From positions 62,001 to 126,000 of the forward strand of contig CANQJS010000003.1 of NCBI GenBank assembly GCA_947624285.1: 64,000 nucleotides of DNA, written 5' to 3'. The notes under the pieces are model-generated. The model was not told the origin of the DNA and searched no databases. It worked only from the letters and a program-made list of their open reading frames with translations. Shown here in pieces: positions 1 to 8,050 of this stretch. Source of the DNA: an uncultured Clostridia bacterium. Its GTDB lineage: Bacteria; Bacillota; Clostridia; Oscillospirales; Acutalibacteraceae. The position numbers and the translations under genes were made by a program. The number at the start of each line of letters is the position of its first letter. Position 1 is the first letter of the stretch.

Positions 1-2270
1 TTTTTTGCCACATAATCGTCAATGGAGATTTTATCTCCACCGATAAAATTCGGCTCTGTTTCATCGGTAAATGAAATATATTCCTTATCGCCAAAGTCGA
101 TATTTTCATTGGTTATAACAGACCCGCCGTGATTAACAGTAACTTTAGGCTCAATGCTTGCAAATCGGTCACCGTCATCGGAAATCCTTAAATGATACAA
201 ATTCAGCCCTTGCGGTACTTCGGCGGCGGTTAGTCTTTGATTTGTGAAAAGAGCGGGTTTGCCAAACAATTCAACAAGTTCAAAATCATCATTAGCAGTA
301 TAAACATAGTCTGTTCCCGTCTGATTAATATGAAGGCTGTAATTGTCAGGACCGGTATTCCAAACTTCCGCAAATAACTCTAAAGCCTCTTTGTTTGTTT
401 CGGGTATCCGCATTGAAACAAGCTCGCCGCCCTTTAATATGAACTCTCCGCAGTTCTGCCCGATATCTTCATCGGCAAACTCTGTTTTGATTTCAATATT
501 CGGGAACATTTCAGATAACTTCAACATTATGGGGAAAGGTGTTGACCATGCGGTCTGAAAGCTAATGGACTGTGCATCTTCGTTTACTTCATCGCAATGA
601 CACGCATTCCATTTCGTTCCCCAGTGTTTACACGACCATTCATACCATGTTGGTGAGCCATATCTGTGAATATTATCCACTGCCGAAACACCGAGATTCC
701 AAATTTCCTTTTCATCGTCATCCGATATGTCGTCACTGTGTTTCCTCAATCCTGCAATAAATTCTTCATATGATCCTTCATTGCTTTTTTGCTCGGGCAT
801 ACTTTCAAAATGTTTTTTTACCATTTCCACACCTTTATCAGTTCGAGAACCGCACTCAATATTCAACGATTCGGGCATGGGAATGATTTTATTAAAGTCA
901 ATAGAACCGTACCCGGTTTCATCATTCTTAATTTGTTCAAGCATTCTCTTTATTTCAGCGTTATCACCGCTGAAACTTACATTATTTTGCACCCAATTTG
1001 GCATATTTTCACCTCCGTAAAATATTCTCTTAAGTTGCTCGCCTAAAGCAGAAATGACAGGAACACTCACTGCGTTTCCCGCCATTTTATATAATCGGGA
1101 ATCGGACATTCCGATTTCCTTAACCTTATCAAATTGTTCGTCTGAAAATCCCTGCAGTCGAAAACATTCTCTCGGTGTCAATCTTCTGATATATCCTACA
1201 AAAAAATTGCCGTTTTCATCGGTTATAATTATTGCGGTTACAGTATCTTTATTTGGATTTTCTATAGTCCAGTGATTATTGAATATATCGCTGATTTCGA
1301 GTAATTCATCTGCCGAAAATTCCTTGAGTATCACCATAACGGCGGAATGTTCGCATTTATGGTTGCTGACACCTGAATTATGCCTCGCAGTTATGCATCT
1401 TGCAAGTTCTGTAATTTTTGTTCCGGGATTCATATCTATAAAATAAAAGGCTTGGGTACTGTTGGTCGTCAGGGTATGCGCAAGCTGTGCACCGATTCTG
1501 CCCCGTCTGGAATTCATAGTCAGATATGATATATCTATACTGTCATTTGGAAATGCAAACTGATATCCGCTTTTAGTATTGGATTTAATAGGCAGAGGAA
1601 TTAAATAGAGCCCGGTGCGTCCGCCGCCTCCGCCTCCGTGTGCGGTTAGTGTTATTCCTGCTCCGTTGCTTGCGTAAACTCTGCGACCTTCACTTCCCGG
1701 CACTCGTCTGACAACAGTCTTTGGATTTGTATAGGGGAAAGAGAATACTTCGCCGCGACATTTTCCTCTAAAAAATCCTGTAATATACACTCTTTTTCTA
1801 CTTTGGGGAACTCCAAAGTTTGCGCTGTTAAGCACTGCCCATGAGACATCATACCCGATGTCATCCAACGCATTGAGGATGGTCGCAAATGTCCTGCCTT
1901 TGTCATGGATAAGCAGTCCGGGAACATTTTCAAGGAACAAAAGAGCGGGTTTTTTAACGGCAGCAATTCGAGCAATCTCAAAGAACAGCGTTCCTCGTGT
2001 GTCTTCAAATCCGTTTCTTCTCCCTGCAATACTGAATGCTTGGCAAGGGAAGCCTCCGCAGATAAGATCGATATCGGGCAGGTCATCGGGATTGATTTTT
2101 GTTGCATCTTCAAAATACATTTCTCCTTTAGTATTATACATTGCTTCATACGCTTGCCGGGCATATTGATCGATTTCACAATATCCTATGCATTCAAATC
2201 CACCCACAGCATCTAATCCTGAACGGAATCCGCCGATACCCGAAAACATATCTATATATTTTATTGGCAT
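1..2270 (-). CDS. C5-cytosine DNA methyltransferase fused to YubB-like and LPD-like domains (partial, runs off window)
   Basis: One open frame runs without a stop from ATG at 2270 to the window edge (756 codons seen). Residues 1-420 are a C5-cytosine DNA methyltransferase: SAM-binding motif I DMFSGIGGFRSGL near residue 7, catalytic GGFPCQAFS (Cys76), ENV at 114-116, QSRKR at 156-160, a glycine-rich target-recognition region, and the late motifs RRLTPRECFRLQGF and MAGNAVSVP. From Met423 (codon at 1004) the frame continues as a YubB/DUF1281 ferredoxin-like domain (MPNWVQNNVSF...IIPMPESLNI), then a region resembling the large polyvalent protein-associated domains of conjugative elements (SIDDYVAKK at the edge). 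A strong Shine-Dalgarno, GGAGGTGAAAAT, precedes Met423, so the second half may also be made alone. Neighbours (DUF4314 protein) fit a Tn1549-like integrative element. Domain boundaries and the LPD assignment are inference; the methyltransferase is certain. Confidence 0.88.
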   Translation of the reverse strand, partial: MPIKYIDMFSGIGGFRSGLDAVGGFECIGYCEIDQYARQAYEAMYNTKGEMYFEDATKINPDDLPDIDLICGGFPCQAFSIAGRRNGFEDTRGTLFFEIARIAAVKKPALLFLENVPGLLIHDKGRTFATILNALDDIGYDVSWAVLNSANFGVPQSRKRVYITGFFRGKCRGEVFSFPYTNPKTVVRRVPGSEGRRVYASNGAGITLTAHGGGGGGRTGLYLIPLPIKSNTKSGYQFAFPNDSIDISYLTMNSRRGRIGAQLAHTLTTNSTQAFYFIDMNPGTKITELARCITARHNSGVSNHKCEHSAVMVILKEFSADELLEISDIFNNHWTIENPNKDTVTAIIITDENGNFFVGYIRRLTPRECFRLQGFSDEQFDKVKEIGMSDSRLYKMAGNAVSVPVISALGEQLKRIFYGGENMPNWVQNNVSFSGDNAEIKRMLEQIKNDETGYGSIDFNKIIPMPESLNIECGSRTDKGVEMVKKHFESMPEQKSNEGSYEEFIAGLRKHSDDISDDDEKEIWNLGVSAVDNIHRYGSPTWYEWSCKHWGTKWNACHCDEVNEDAQSISFQTAWSTPFPIMLKLSEMFPNIEIKTEFADEDIGQNCGEFILKGGELVSMRIPETNKEALELFAEVWNTGPDNYSLHINQTGTDYVYTANDDFELVELFGKPALFTNQRLTAAEVPQGLNLYHLRISDDGDRFASIEPKVTVNHGGSVITNENIDFGDKEYISFTDETEPNFIGGDKISIDDYVAK

Positions 2271-2307
2271 AGGGCATTGTTGCCCTTATTTATTTTTTCT
2301 TATCACC

Positions 2308-2637
2308 TCACATGCCCATTGTCTGTATTGATGATTCTGTTTCATCAAGCAGTTCGTCTGTTGTTTCCTCAATGCAGATGGTTTTGTTTTCATCTTCGAT
2401 TTCCTGTTCAGTCAGTTTTCTGTAGCTGTCAACGCCATAGGCAAGACCGAGTTTTCTTCCGTTATCAAAAGTACAATGAACTGTTGCCATATCATCTACC
2501 AAATCAACAGTTCCTCTTGTGTTTGAAGGAATCGGTCTCGGATCATCACCCATTTTAATGAGTAATATTCTCGTACCTTTAGGATATGCCGCTTTAACTG
2601 AATCTGACATTCTTGTTAATCTTTCAAATTCGTTCAT
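2308..2637 (-). CDS. DUF4314 domain protein
   Basis: A 109-residue protein. Residues 17-75 match the DUF4314 pattern: YPKGTRILLIKMGDDPRPIP, then GTRGTVDLVDDMATVHCTFD, then a G..LGLAYGVDSYRKL ending. DUF4314 proteins are small SH3-like domains of unknown function found in integrative and conjugative elements of Clostridia. The tail is acidic and Thr/Glu-rich. The ribosome binding site is GAAAGGAAATCATT before ATG. It lies 37 bp upstream of the methyltransferase fusion and 21 bp downstream of the Cys-cluster protein on the same strand, so the three are probably one transcript of the element. No function is known. Confidence 0.75.
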   Translation of the reverse strand: MNEFERLTRMSDSVKAAYPKGTRILLIKMGDDPRPIPSNTRGTVDLVDDMATVHCTFDNGRKLGLAYGVDSYRKLTEQEIEDENKTICIEETTDELLDETESSIQTMGM

Positions 2638-2658
2638 AATGATTTCCTTTCATTAGAT

Positions 2659-3381
2659 TTAATTATTTATTGAAATAATTTCTTTTTCTTTTTTCGGTAT
2701 TAAACCAAGTTCAATTGTTTTTCTTCCGTACCTTGCTATAATTATTGCAGTAATGATTACTTTAAAGCACTTTTCACTTGCAAATGATTTGTCCGCGAGT
2801 TCAGATGCTGTTACCTTTGAGGTTTTGAACATCATATCCTTGGCGGCTTTATACAAAAGATAACCATCGGAGTCTATGCCCCGTATATTCGCTTTGCTTA
2901 AATCAATTAAATTTGGTCTGACAAAACGCTTTGTCTGTTTCCACAGAAAATTATCCGCAGTGATAAGAAAAAGAGCAGCGGTAAATCTGTTTGACAACTT
3001 ATACCTCTGCTTTTCATATTTGTTTATTATATTTTCAAATGCTTTTTTATGACTTTTTCCTCTAAACATATTATATACATAGCCTCCATTGATTTTTTTA
3101 TAAAGATTTATAGTTCGGGTTATAAACTCTTTGTTAGTTGCAGAATAAACAATAGACGGTATCAATTCGAGCAGGGTAATATTCCTTGTTTCGATTCTTT
3201 TATCGATAAAACAGCATATTGTCCGCTCACATTTGTCTGGCCCCGTCTTATGAAATGGACACGATTTACAACTTCTACTGTACTTAATTTCTGATCTGAA
3301 TTTTTGCTTATCAGTAAAGGTATTGTCCATATGTGGAATTTGCATCATTTCAAACTCATAAGGCGATTCGGTAAATATCAT
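2659..3381 (-). CDS. Hypothetical mobile-element protein with Cys cluster
   Basis: A 240-residue basic protein I cannot assign to a family. Near the N terminus there are Cys38, Cys41, Cys51, Cys56 and Cys57 (SCKSCPFHKTG...CERTICC), a spacing that could hold zinc or an Fe-S centre. The rest looks alpha-helical and Lys/Arg-rich, without signal peptide or clear membrane span. ATG at 3381 has a good ribosome binding site (AAAGGAGTGAAATAA). It is the first gene of the element seen here on this strand and the last before the tRNA-Asn gene, so it sits at the element boundary. DNA is AT-rich compared with the housekeeping genes to its right. Confidence 0.6.
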   Translation of the reverse strand: MIFTESPYEFEMMQIPHMDNTFTDKQKFRSEIKYSRSCKSCPFHKTGPDKCERTICCFIDKRIETRNITLLELIPSIVYSATNKEFITRTINLYKKINGGYVYNMFRGKSHKKAFENIINKYEKQRYKLSNRFTAALFLITADNFLWKQTKRFVRPNLIDLSKANIRGIDSDGYLLYKAAKDMMFKTSKVTASELADKSFASEKCFKVIITAIIIARYGRKTIELGLIPKKEKEIISINN

Positions 3382-3451
3382 TTATTTCACTCCTTTCTTT
3401 CGGAAATAATAACCTGACTTTTAACCAATGCAGGATCTTGTTGCTAAAGAA

Positions 3452-3496
3452 ATAAAAAAAGACGCGCAATGATGAATTATTTCAACATTACACGCC
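3452..3496 (-). terminator. Rho-independent terminator
   Basis: On the minus strand an 11-bp stem (GGCGTGTAATG with CATTGCGCGTC, including G-U pairs) is followed by seven T residues. It lies between the tRNA-Asn gene and the gene at 3381 and insulates the element genes from the tRNA transcript. Confidence 0.7.
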
Positions 3497-3550
3497 TTAT
3501 TATTTTGAAAGGAATAAAGTAAAGTCCCGATATTTATTTTATTTTTTGTA

Positions 3551-3582
3551 TAAAAAAGCCTCGCAACAGATGTTACGAGGCT
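3551..3582 (-). terminator. Terminator of tRNA-Asn
   Basis: Minus-strand stem AGCCTCGTAAC / GTTGCGAGGCT with a 4-nt loop and a run of six T residues, starting 5 bp after the tRNA 3' CCA end. Confidence 0.85.
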
Positions 3583-3587
3583 TTCTT

Positions 3588-3663
3588 TGGCTCCCCAAGT
3601 TGGACTCGAACCAACGACCCTGCGGTTAACAGCCGCATGCTCTACCGACTGAGCTATTGAGGA
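3588..3663 (-). tRNA. tRNA-Asn (anticodon GTT)
   Basis: A 76-nt tRNA: acceptor stem TCCTCAA paired with TTGGGGA, G discriminator and encoded CCA, D-arm GCTCAGTCGGTAGAGC, anticodon loop CTGTTAA (anticodon GTT, plus-strand positions 3628-3630), T-arm with GGTTCGAGTCC. The promoter is more than 200 bp upstream, at 3893-3921, and the DNA between holds partial copies of this tRNA. Genes of an integrative element begin about 200 bp downstream of its 3' end, so the tRNA may have been the integration target. Confidence 0.96.
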
Positions 3664-3877
3664 ATATTTGTCGAACTTAAGAGATTCGGCTTGTTTTCCC
3701 TCTTTTTTCGGCGGTAGTTTTCCGGTGCTTAAGTAACCATACGCACTACCGACTGAGCTATTGAGGAATATTTGTCGAACTTAAGAGATTCGGCTTGTTT
3801 TCCCTCTTTTTTCGGCGGTAGTTTTCCGGTGCTTAAGTAACCATACGCACTACCGACTGAGCTATTGAGGAATATCT
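3642..3877 (-). repeat. 104-bp tandem repeat carrying tRNA-Asn 5' fragments
   Basis: Units start at 3642, 3746 and 3850 (period 104 bp); the first two are complete and the third stops after about 26 bp. Each unit holds the first ~22 nt of tRNA-Asn (TCCTCAATAGCTCAGTCGG and two more bases) followed by unrelated sequence; the unit nearest the promoter is shortest, and the one at lowest coordinates flows into the intact tRNA. The transcript from the promoter at 3893-3921 would therefore contain two broken tRNA 5' ends before the real one. The two complete units look identical by eye. Confidence 0.9.
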
Positions 3878-3892
3878 CTTAAGCGCTTTAAT

Positions 3893-3921
3893 ATAATAGC
3901 AGATAATTTATGCCGTGTCAA
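3893..3921 (-). promoter_or_regulatory. Sigma-A promoter of the tRNA-Asn locus
   Basis: Minus strand: TTGACA (3916-3921), 17-bp spacer, TATTAT (3893-3898). It reads through the tandem repeat into tRNA-Asn. Confidence 0.8.
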
Positions 3922-3945
3922 TATATTTTTCTAAAAATTTCATCA

Positions 3946-3977
3946 TAAAAGCGACGCCTTTATCACAGGGCGCCGCT
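3946..3977 (-). terminator. Terminator after response regulator gene
   Basis: Minus-strand stem AGCGGCGCC / GGCGTCGCT followed by TTTTATG, 24 bp beyond the response regulator stop codon. Confidence 0.6.
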
Positions 3978-4000
3978 TGTTTCATATGCCTAAAATATTG

Positions 4001-4699
4001 TTACTTATTAAACCGGTAGCCTTTTCCCCAAACCGTATAGATATAGTCAAGCCCGCTGTCGGCTTCCTTGATTTTATCCCTAATTCTGTTCACATGCACG
4101 GTGACGGTGGAGGTGGCTCCTATGGAATCGTATTGCCATATCTCATTGGCAAGCGTCTCCTTGCTGAAAACCTTATCGGGGCTGGAGGCGAGAAAATACA
4201 GCAGGTCAAATTCCTTGTTGGTGAGGCTTATCTCCTTATCGCTTACATATGCTCTGCGCGATTTTCCGTCAAGACGCAGCTTGTCTATCTCAAGCACATC
4301 GGTCTTTTCGGGGCGAGAGGCGTTCCTTGCGGTGAGGCGCTGATAGCGGCTTATATGAGCTATGACCCTTGCAACAAGCTCGCTGGGGGAGAACGGCTTT
4401 ACGATATAATCGTCCGCTCCGAAGCCAAGCCCCTTGATTTTGTCGAGATCGTCCTTTTTTGCGCTTACAAGCAGTATCGGGATATCCTTTGCCCCGCGCA
4501 CCTTGCGGCATATATCAAGCCCGTTTTCGCCAGGCAGCATTATATCAAGCAGAATAAGGTCAAAATTCTCATTCATCGCCAAATACAGCCCCTCGTCTCC
4601 GTCGGAGGCGGTTTTTACATAAAAGGAATTTGCCTCAAGATAATCCTTTTCAAGCCTCTGAATATCAAGATCATCTTCAATAATAAGTATTTTTTTCAT
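4001..4699 (-). CDS. OmpR/PhoB-family response regulator
   Basis: A 232-residue two-component response regulator. The receiver domain (residues 1-115) has the acidic pair EDD at 8-10, phospho-acceptor Asp52 (LILLDIMLP) and the conserved Lys in the VSAKKDD stretch. The C-terminal half (about 135-230) is a winged-helix DNA-binding domain (LTNKEFDLLYFLA, VTVHVNRIRDKI, YTVWGKGYRF). It follows the histidine kinase gene by a single base, so the two are partners. The PHP-domain gene upstream overlaps the kinase, giving a three-gene operon. The layout resembles VanR-like regulators, but the target genes cannot be read from the sequence. Confidence 0.93.
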   Translation of the reverse strand: MKKILIIEDDLDIQRLEKDYLEANSFYVKTASDGDEGLYLAMNENFDLILLDIMLPGENGLDICRKVRGAKDIPILLVSAKKDDLDKIKGLGFGADDYIVKPFSPSELVARVIAHISRYQRLTARNASRPEKTDVLEIDKLRLDGKSRRAYVSDKEISLTNKEFDLLYFLASSPDKVFSKETLANEIWQYDSIGATSTVTVHVNRIRDKIKEADSGLDYIYTVWGKGYRFNK

Positions 4700-4700
4700 A

Positions 4701-6233
4701 TCAGTTACCTCTCTGTTTCGGCAGTGAAATCAGTATCGCAAGCCCGTTCCCCGGCTCGCTTTGAGCCCATATGAGCCCTCCGTGGAGCTCTACTATCTGC
4801 TTACATACGGAAAGTCCCAAGCCCGAACCGTCTTTGACATTCGTCCGTGCCTTGTCGGCTCTGTAAAGAGTATCGAAAATGCGGTGCAGACTCTCCTTGT
4901 CAACGCCCATTCCGTTATCCTTTATCTCTATCAAAACCGTTTTTTGATATTCTATCACCGTAAAGGTGATTTTCCCTTTTACATCAGTCCGTCTGTATTT
5001 AACGCTGTTTGAAACTATGTTGTTTATGACCCTCGCGAAGCTGTCCGTATCAATATAGAGGGAGGGGGAGGTGGTCGTTCTGTTTATTATCTCATAGTCG
5101 AAATCTTCCTTTGAAAGCGCCTCTCCCGTCTCGGAAAGAAAGCCTATGAAATCGTCAATGCTTACGCTTTCGCAGTCCAGCGTTGTTGCGCCAAGCTCTA
5201 ATTTGGAGAGCACAAGCAGATCGTCGAGTATTTTCTCGGTATTTCTTGTGGAGGCGTAAATCGTGTCGATATATCTTTTTTGCTTTTCGGGCGTGTCCGC
5301 TATACCGTCTCTCAAGCCCTCCACATATCCCTTTATTGAAGTGAGCGGAGTTCGCAGATCGTGGGCGATTCCGGCTATCATTTCTTTTTGCTGCTGGTCG
5401 GCGCGGTTTTGCTCCTCGATAGATTCCTTAACGCGAAGGCGCATATTGTTAAAGCTTTTCGCAAGTTGACCAAGCTCGTTCGTTGACTTATATTTTATTT
5501 CGTAGTCGTAATTTCCGTTTGCTATCTCGTTCGCGCCAACGGTTATCTGCTCTATCGGCCCTACTATCGTTTTTGCCGTTATAAGCGATACTATGACTAT
5601 GGCAAGAATAAAAACAACGATAACTATGGCAACGATTTCCGTTGTGCCGTTTTTCAAAGCATTCAGAAAATTCTCGTTGTTTTCGGATATGACTGCCGGC
5701 AGCGTGTAATTGTCGTTTACCAAAGTTACGGCGTACCTGTCGCCGCCGTCGATCACATCTGTTTGCACCGCGAGACCGTTTTCGCCGATATAATAGGCGT
5801 TAACACCGCTGCCGCGTAAAACCTCGGCGGCTTTTTCTTTTATATCATCTCTGCCGCCGGTTTTGTAAAACGCGTTCCCGTTTTTTTCAATATACATAAG
5901 CGCGCCGGTTTTTTCGACTCTTGATGAGATGTTTTCGATAACCGCCAGCTTAGCGGCGTCGTCCCTGTCCGCGGTGAGCGCCTCCGATATTTCGGAAAAG
6001 GTCTGGCTCCATTGAAGCTGACTTAAAATGCCGTAGGTCATCTGTGAAACGGCGGGAAATTCGATTATTTCAGATGACGAAAGCGAAAAATAGGCAGATA
6101 CACTCAAAGCGATAATGGCTATCGGAATAAGAATAGCCATAACGGAGGTTATGAATATCCTTGTATTTATCTTCATATTTTTCGGCAGCGCCTTTATTTT
6201 TTCTTCTCTCTTTTTTTTCATTGAATCATTCAA
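4701..6233 (-). CDS. Membrane sensor histidine kinase
   Basis: A 510-residue sensor kinase. TM1 is at about 24-50 and TM2 at about 199-220, with an extracytoplasmic sensor region of roughly 150 residues between them. A HAMP linker follows (220-275), then HisKA with the phospho-accepting His291 in AHDLRTPLTSIKGY, and the HATPase domain (N-box NNIVSNSVKY, G1 DNGMGVD, F-box FDTLYR, G2 GSGLGLSVC). The first ATG (6233) overlaps the end of the upstream PHP gene by 8 bp and has no strong ribosome binding site, so translation is probably coupled; Met5 is an alternative. The partner regulator follows at once. The signal sensed is unknown. Confidence 0.93.
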   Translation of the reverse strand: MNDSMKKKREEKIKALPKNMKINTRIFITSVMAILIPIAIIALSVSAYFSLSSSEIIEFPAVSQMTYGILSQLQWSQTFSEISEALTADRDDAAKLAVIENISSRVEKTGALMYIEKNGNAFYKTGGRDDIKEKAAEVLRGSGVNAYYIGENGLAVQTDVIDGGDRYAVTLVNDNYTLPAVISENNENFLNALKNGTTEIVAIVIVVFILAIVIVSLITAKTIVGPIEQITVGANEIANGNYDYEIKYKSTNELGQLAKSFNNMRLRVKESIEEQNRADQQQKEMIAGIAHDLRTPLTSIKGYVEGLRDGIADTPEKQKRYIDTIYASTRNTEKILDDLLVLSKLELGATTLDCESVSIDDFIGFLSETGEALSKEDFDYEIINRTTTSPSLYIDTDSFARVINNIVSNSVKYRRTDVKGKITFTVIEYQKTVLIEIKDNGMGVDKESLHRIFDTLYRADKARTNVKDGSGLGLSVCKQIVELHGGLIWAQSEPGNGLAILISLPKQRGN

Positions 6234-7218
6234 ACCATATGGGATTTGTAAAGGCTCTGATAAACGGCATCATTTCTTCGCGCTTGCAATCGAGAAATTT
6301 TTTCTCAACCGTCTTATAGAGCTTTTTGAGCGCGCCCTTGTACTCATAAGTTATCTCAACTCTCACAAAGCCCTTTTCCTCAACATTGCAGGAAAAGCTG
6401 CACGCCTTTATGTATCTTGAGCCGGAATTGAATGTATAGATAGGTTTTTCGTTGTTATAGACGGTAAGCGTGTGCATCGGCATCAGCTTCGTTACCGTGA
6501 TGTTTACCCTTGTGTCATCCGTCAAAGCAACGGTGTCGCCGATGACGGCGTCTGCGCAAGTCAGCTCTATCATAGTTGATTTCGGCGAATTGGTTATAAC
6601 GCTTCTGCCCTCGCGCATAGCCCGCAAAATAGCCTCAGGAGTATTCTCCTCGGCAAGCACTATCGTTGTGGGCGAGGCGAGCAGTATATCAATCGGCGAA
6701 GCGTATTCTTTGTGAAAATCGGAGCCGCCCACGGCGGGAAGCCTTCTGCCGGAAAGAAGCTGCTTTACCCACCAGTCACGGTTTATCATATTGTCGGAAT
6801 GCTGAATGGTGTTCCACACCTCAACGCAGTCGCAATAGATGTCGTCAATATCAAATCGAAAACCGCATTTTGAGCAAAACGGGTGATTAAGACTAACCGT
6901 TGCGCCCGCGGCGCGGCATTTTTCGATTATTTTTTTGTAATCCTCTTTTGTGTCAAGCGCATAGGGAGGCTCTTCGGGCACCTTAACTCCCCAAATATTC
7001 ACATGACCGTTATCGCCCGTTATCTCCTGCCCCTGAATAACAAGCATATCGCCGTTGTAATAGCTTTCTTCAACAGAATTGAAATTATGATCGGTGATTA
7101 TCATAAAATCAAGACCGAGTTCCTTGCATCTCTCAACAAGCTGTCCCTTAGTAAGTATTCCGTCGCTGTTTACGGTGTGAAGGTGCGTATCACCTTTATA
7201 CCATTTTCTCTCAGCCAT
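6226..7218 (-). CDS. PHP-domain metal-dependent hydrolase (CehA/McbA-like)
   Basis: A 330-residue protein of the PHP superfamily. Metal-binding motifs are in order: GDTHLHTVNSDG at the N terminus, ITDHNFN near 43, NHPF near 111 and VGGSDFHKEY near 155-165. This set fits the CehA/McbA-type PHP phosphoesterases, which use a di- or trinuclear metal centre; the substrate is not predictable. Residues from about 210 onward form a beta-rich C-terminal region, possibly a substrate-binding sandwich. No signal peptide, so cytoplasmic. It is the first gene of an operon with a histidine kinase and response regulator, and it overlaps the kinase gene by 8 bp. Confidence 0.85.
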   Translation of the reverse strand: MAERKWYKGDTHLHTVNSDGILTKGQLVERCKELGLDFMIITDHNFNSVEESYYNGDMLVIQGQEITGDNGHVNIWGVKVPEEPPYALDTKEDYKKIIEKCRAAGATVSLNHPFCSKCGFRFDIDDIYCDCVEVWNTIQHSDNMINRDWWVKQLLSGRRLPAVGGSDFHKEYASPIDILLASPTTIVLAEENTPEAILRAMREGRSVITNSPKSTMIELTCADAVIGDTVALTDDTRVNITVTKLMPMHTLTVYNNEKPIYTFNSGSRYIKACSFSCNVEEKGFVRVEITYEYKGALKKLYKTVEKKFLDCKREEMMPFIRAFTNPIWFE

Positions 7219-7259
7219 TTTATTACCCCTTTTAGAATAAAAAAATTTTCACCTTTACT

Positions 7260-7288
7260 ATAATAACATATATTTTACGGAATGGCAA
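7260..7288 (-). promoter_or_regulatory. Promoter of PHP-kinase-regulator operon
   Basis: Minus strand: TTGCCA (7283-7288), 17-bp spacer, TATTAT (7260-7265), about 40 bp before the PHP gene start. Confidence 0.65.
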
Positions 7289-7321
7289 ATCTTTAATTGT
7301 AAACCTTAAAAAATAAAATAG

Positions 7322-7350
7322 TTGACAATTGCTTTGCGCGGTCATAAAAT
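7322..7350 (+). promoter_or_regulatory. Promoter of bioY
   Basis: TTGACA (7322-7327), 17-bp spacer, TAAAAT (7345-7350). I see no clear BirA-type palindrome around it. Confidence 0.75.
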
Positions 7351-7415
7351 CTTAGCCGGATACTGTCCGACTCAAAAAGGGGCGGTAGTCATTTCTGTAT
7401 TTCAGGAGGAAAAAT

Positions 7416-7976
7416 ATGAAAACAAAAGGTGAAAAAAAGAAAAAAATCAAAACGGCGGATATAGCTTATGTAGGCATTTTCACGGCGATAATTGCGGTGT
7501 GCTCGTGGATAACCGTTCCCACCGTTATACCCGTAACGCTTCAGACGCTGGCGATCTGCACCGCCGCGGGGCTTCTCGGGGCGAAAAAAGGAGTCGCCGC
7601 CGTGGTCGCCTATATTATGCTCGGAATTGCCGGAATGCCGGTTTTCTCTAATTTTTCATCCGGAATAGGGCAAATCGCAGGGCCGACGGGCGGCTATTTG
7701 ATAGGCTTTGTTTTTACCGCGCTTATCGTTGGCGGGGCTGTTGACTTATTCGACAAAAAAATATGGGTCTACGCGGCTTCTATGATTTTGGGCACGGCGG
7801 TATGCTATGCTTTCGGAACGGTATGGTTTGTGTTGGTATATAACGCCAAAGCAGAAACCGCCGTTTCGGTATCGAGCGCGCTTGCGACTTGTGTCGTTCC
7901 GTTTATCATTCCCGATCTTGTGAAGCTTACGGCGGCAACGGGGCTTTGCGCCGCCTTAAAAAAATACATAAAATAA
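7416..7976 (+). CDS. bioY: BioY, biotin ECF transporter S component
   Basis: A 186-residue, very hydrophobic protein with about six membrane spans and the BioY pattern: an N-terminal VTLQTLAICTAAGLLGAKKG-type stretch, then AYIMLGIAGMPVF and GPTGGYLIGF, which form the biotin-binding core. It binds biotin in the membrane and delivers it with a shared ECF energising module (EcfA/EcfA'/EcfT) that is not encoded here. The ribosome binding site is AGGAGGAAAAAT before ATG. It stands alone between its own promoter and that of the next gene, so the cell imports rather than, or as well as, makes biotin. Confidence 0.92.
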   Translation: MKTKGEKKKKIKTADIAYVGIFTAIIAVCSWITVPTVIPVTLQTLAICTAAGLLGAKKGVAAVVAYIMLGIAGMPVFSNFSSGIGQIAGPTGGYLIGFVFTALIVGGAVDLFDKKIWVYAASMILGTAVCYAFGTVWFVLVYNAKAETAVSVSSALATCVVPFIIPDLVKLTAATGLCAALKKYIK

Positions 7977-7989
7977 TTTGAAAAAATTA

Positions 7990-8018
7990 TTGTAGAATAC
8001 CGTGCGGTTTAGTATAAT
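7990..8018 (+). promoter_or_regulatory. Promoter of SDR gene
   Basis: TTGTAG (7990-7995), 17-bp spacer, TATAAT (8013-8018), about 33 bp before the chosen start codon. Confidence 0.65.
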
Positions 8019-8050
8019 GAACTTGTAAAATTTTGCGCGGAGGGGTATTT

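Noticed and set aside
1652-2179. A 175-codon minus-strand frame inside the methyltransferase
   Set aside because: It is out of frame with the clear C5-methyltransferase motifs, which occupy another minus-strand frame.
3642-3877. CRISPR-like array
   Set aside because: The repeats are contiguous 104-bp tandem units containing tRNA sequence, with no spacers and no cas genes.
3977-4774. Long plus-strand frame (265 codons) opposite the response regulator
   Set aside because: It is an antisense shadow of the regulator gene, which has full family motifs; no homology is visible in the shadow.
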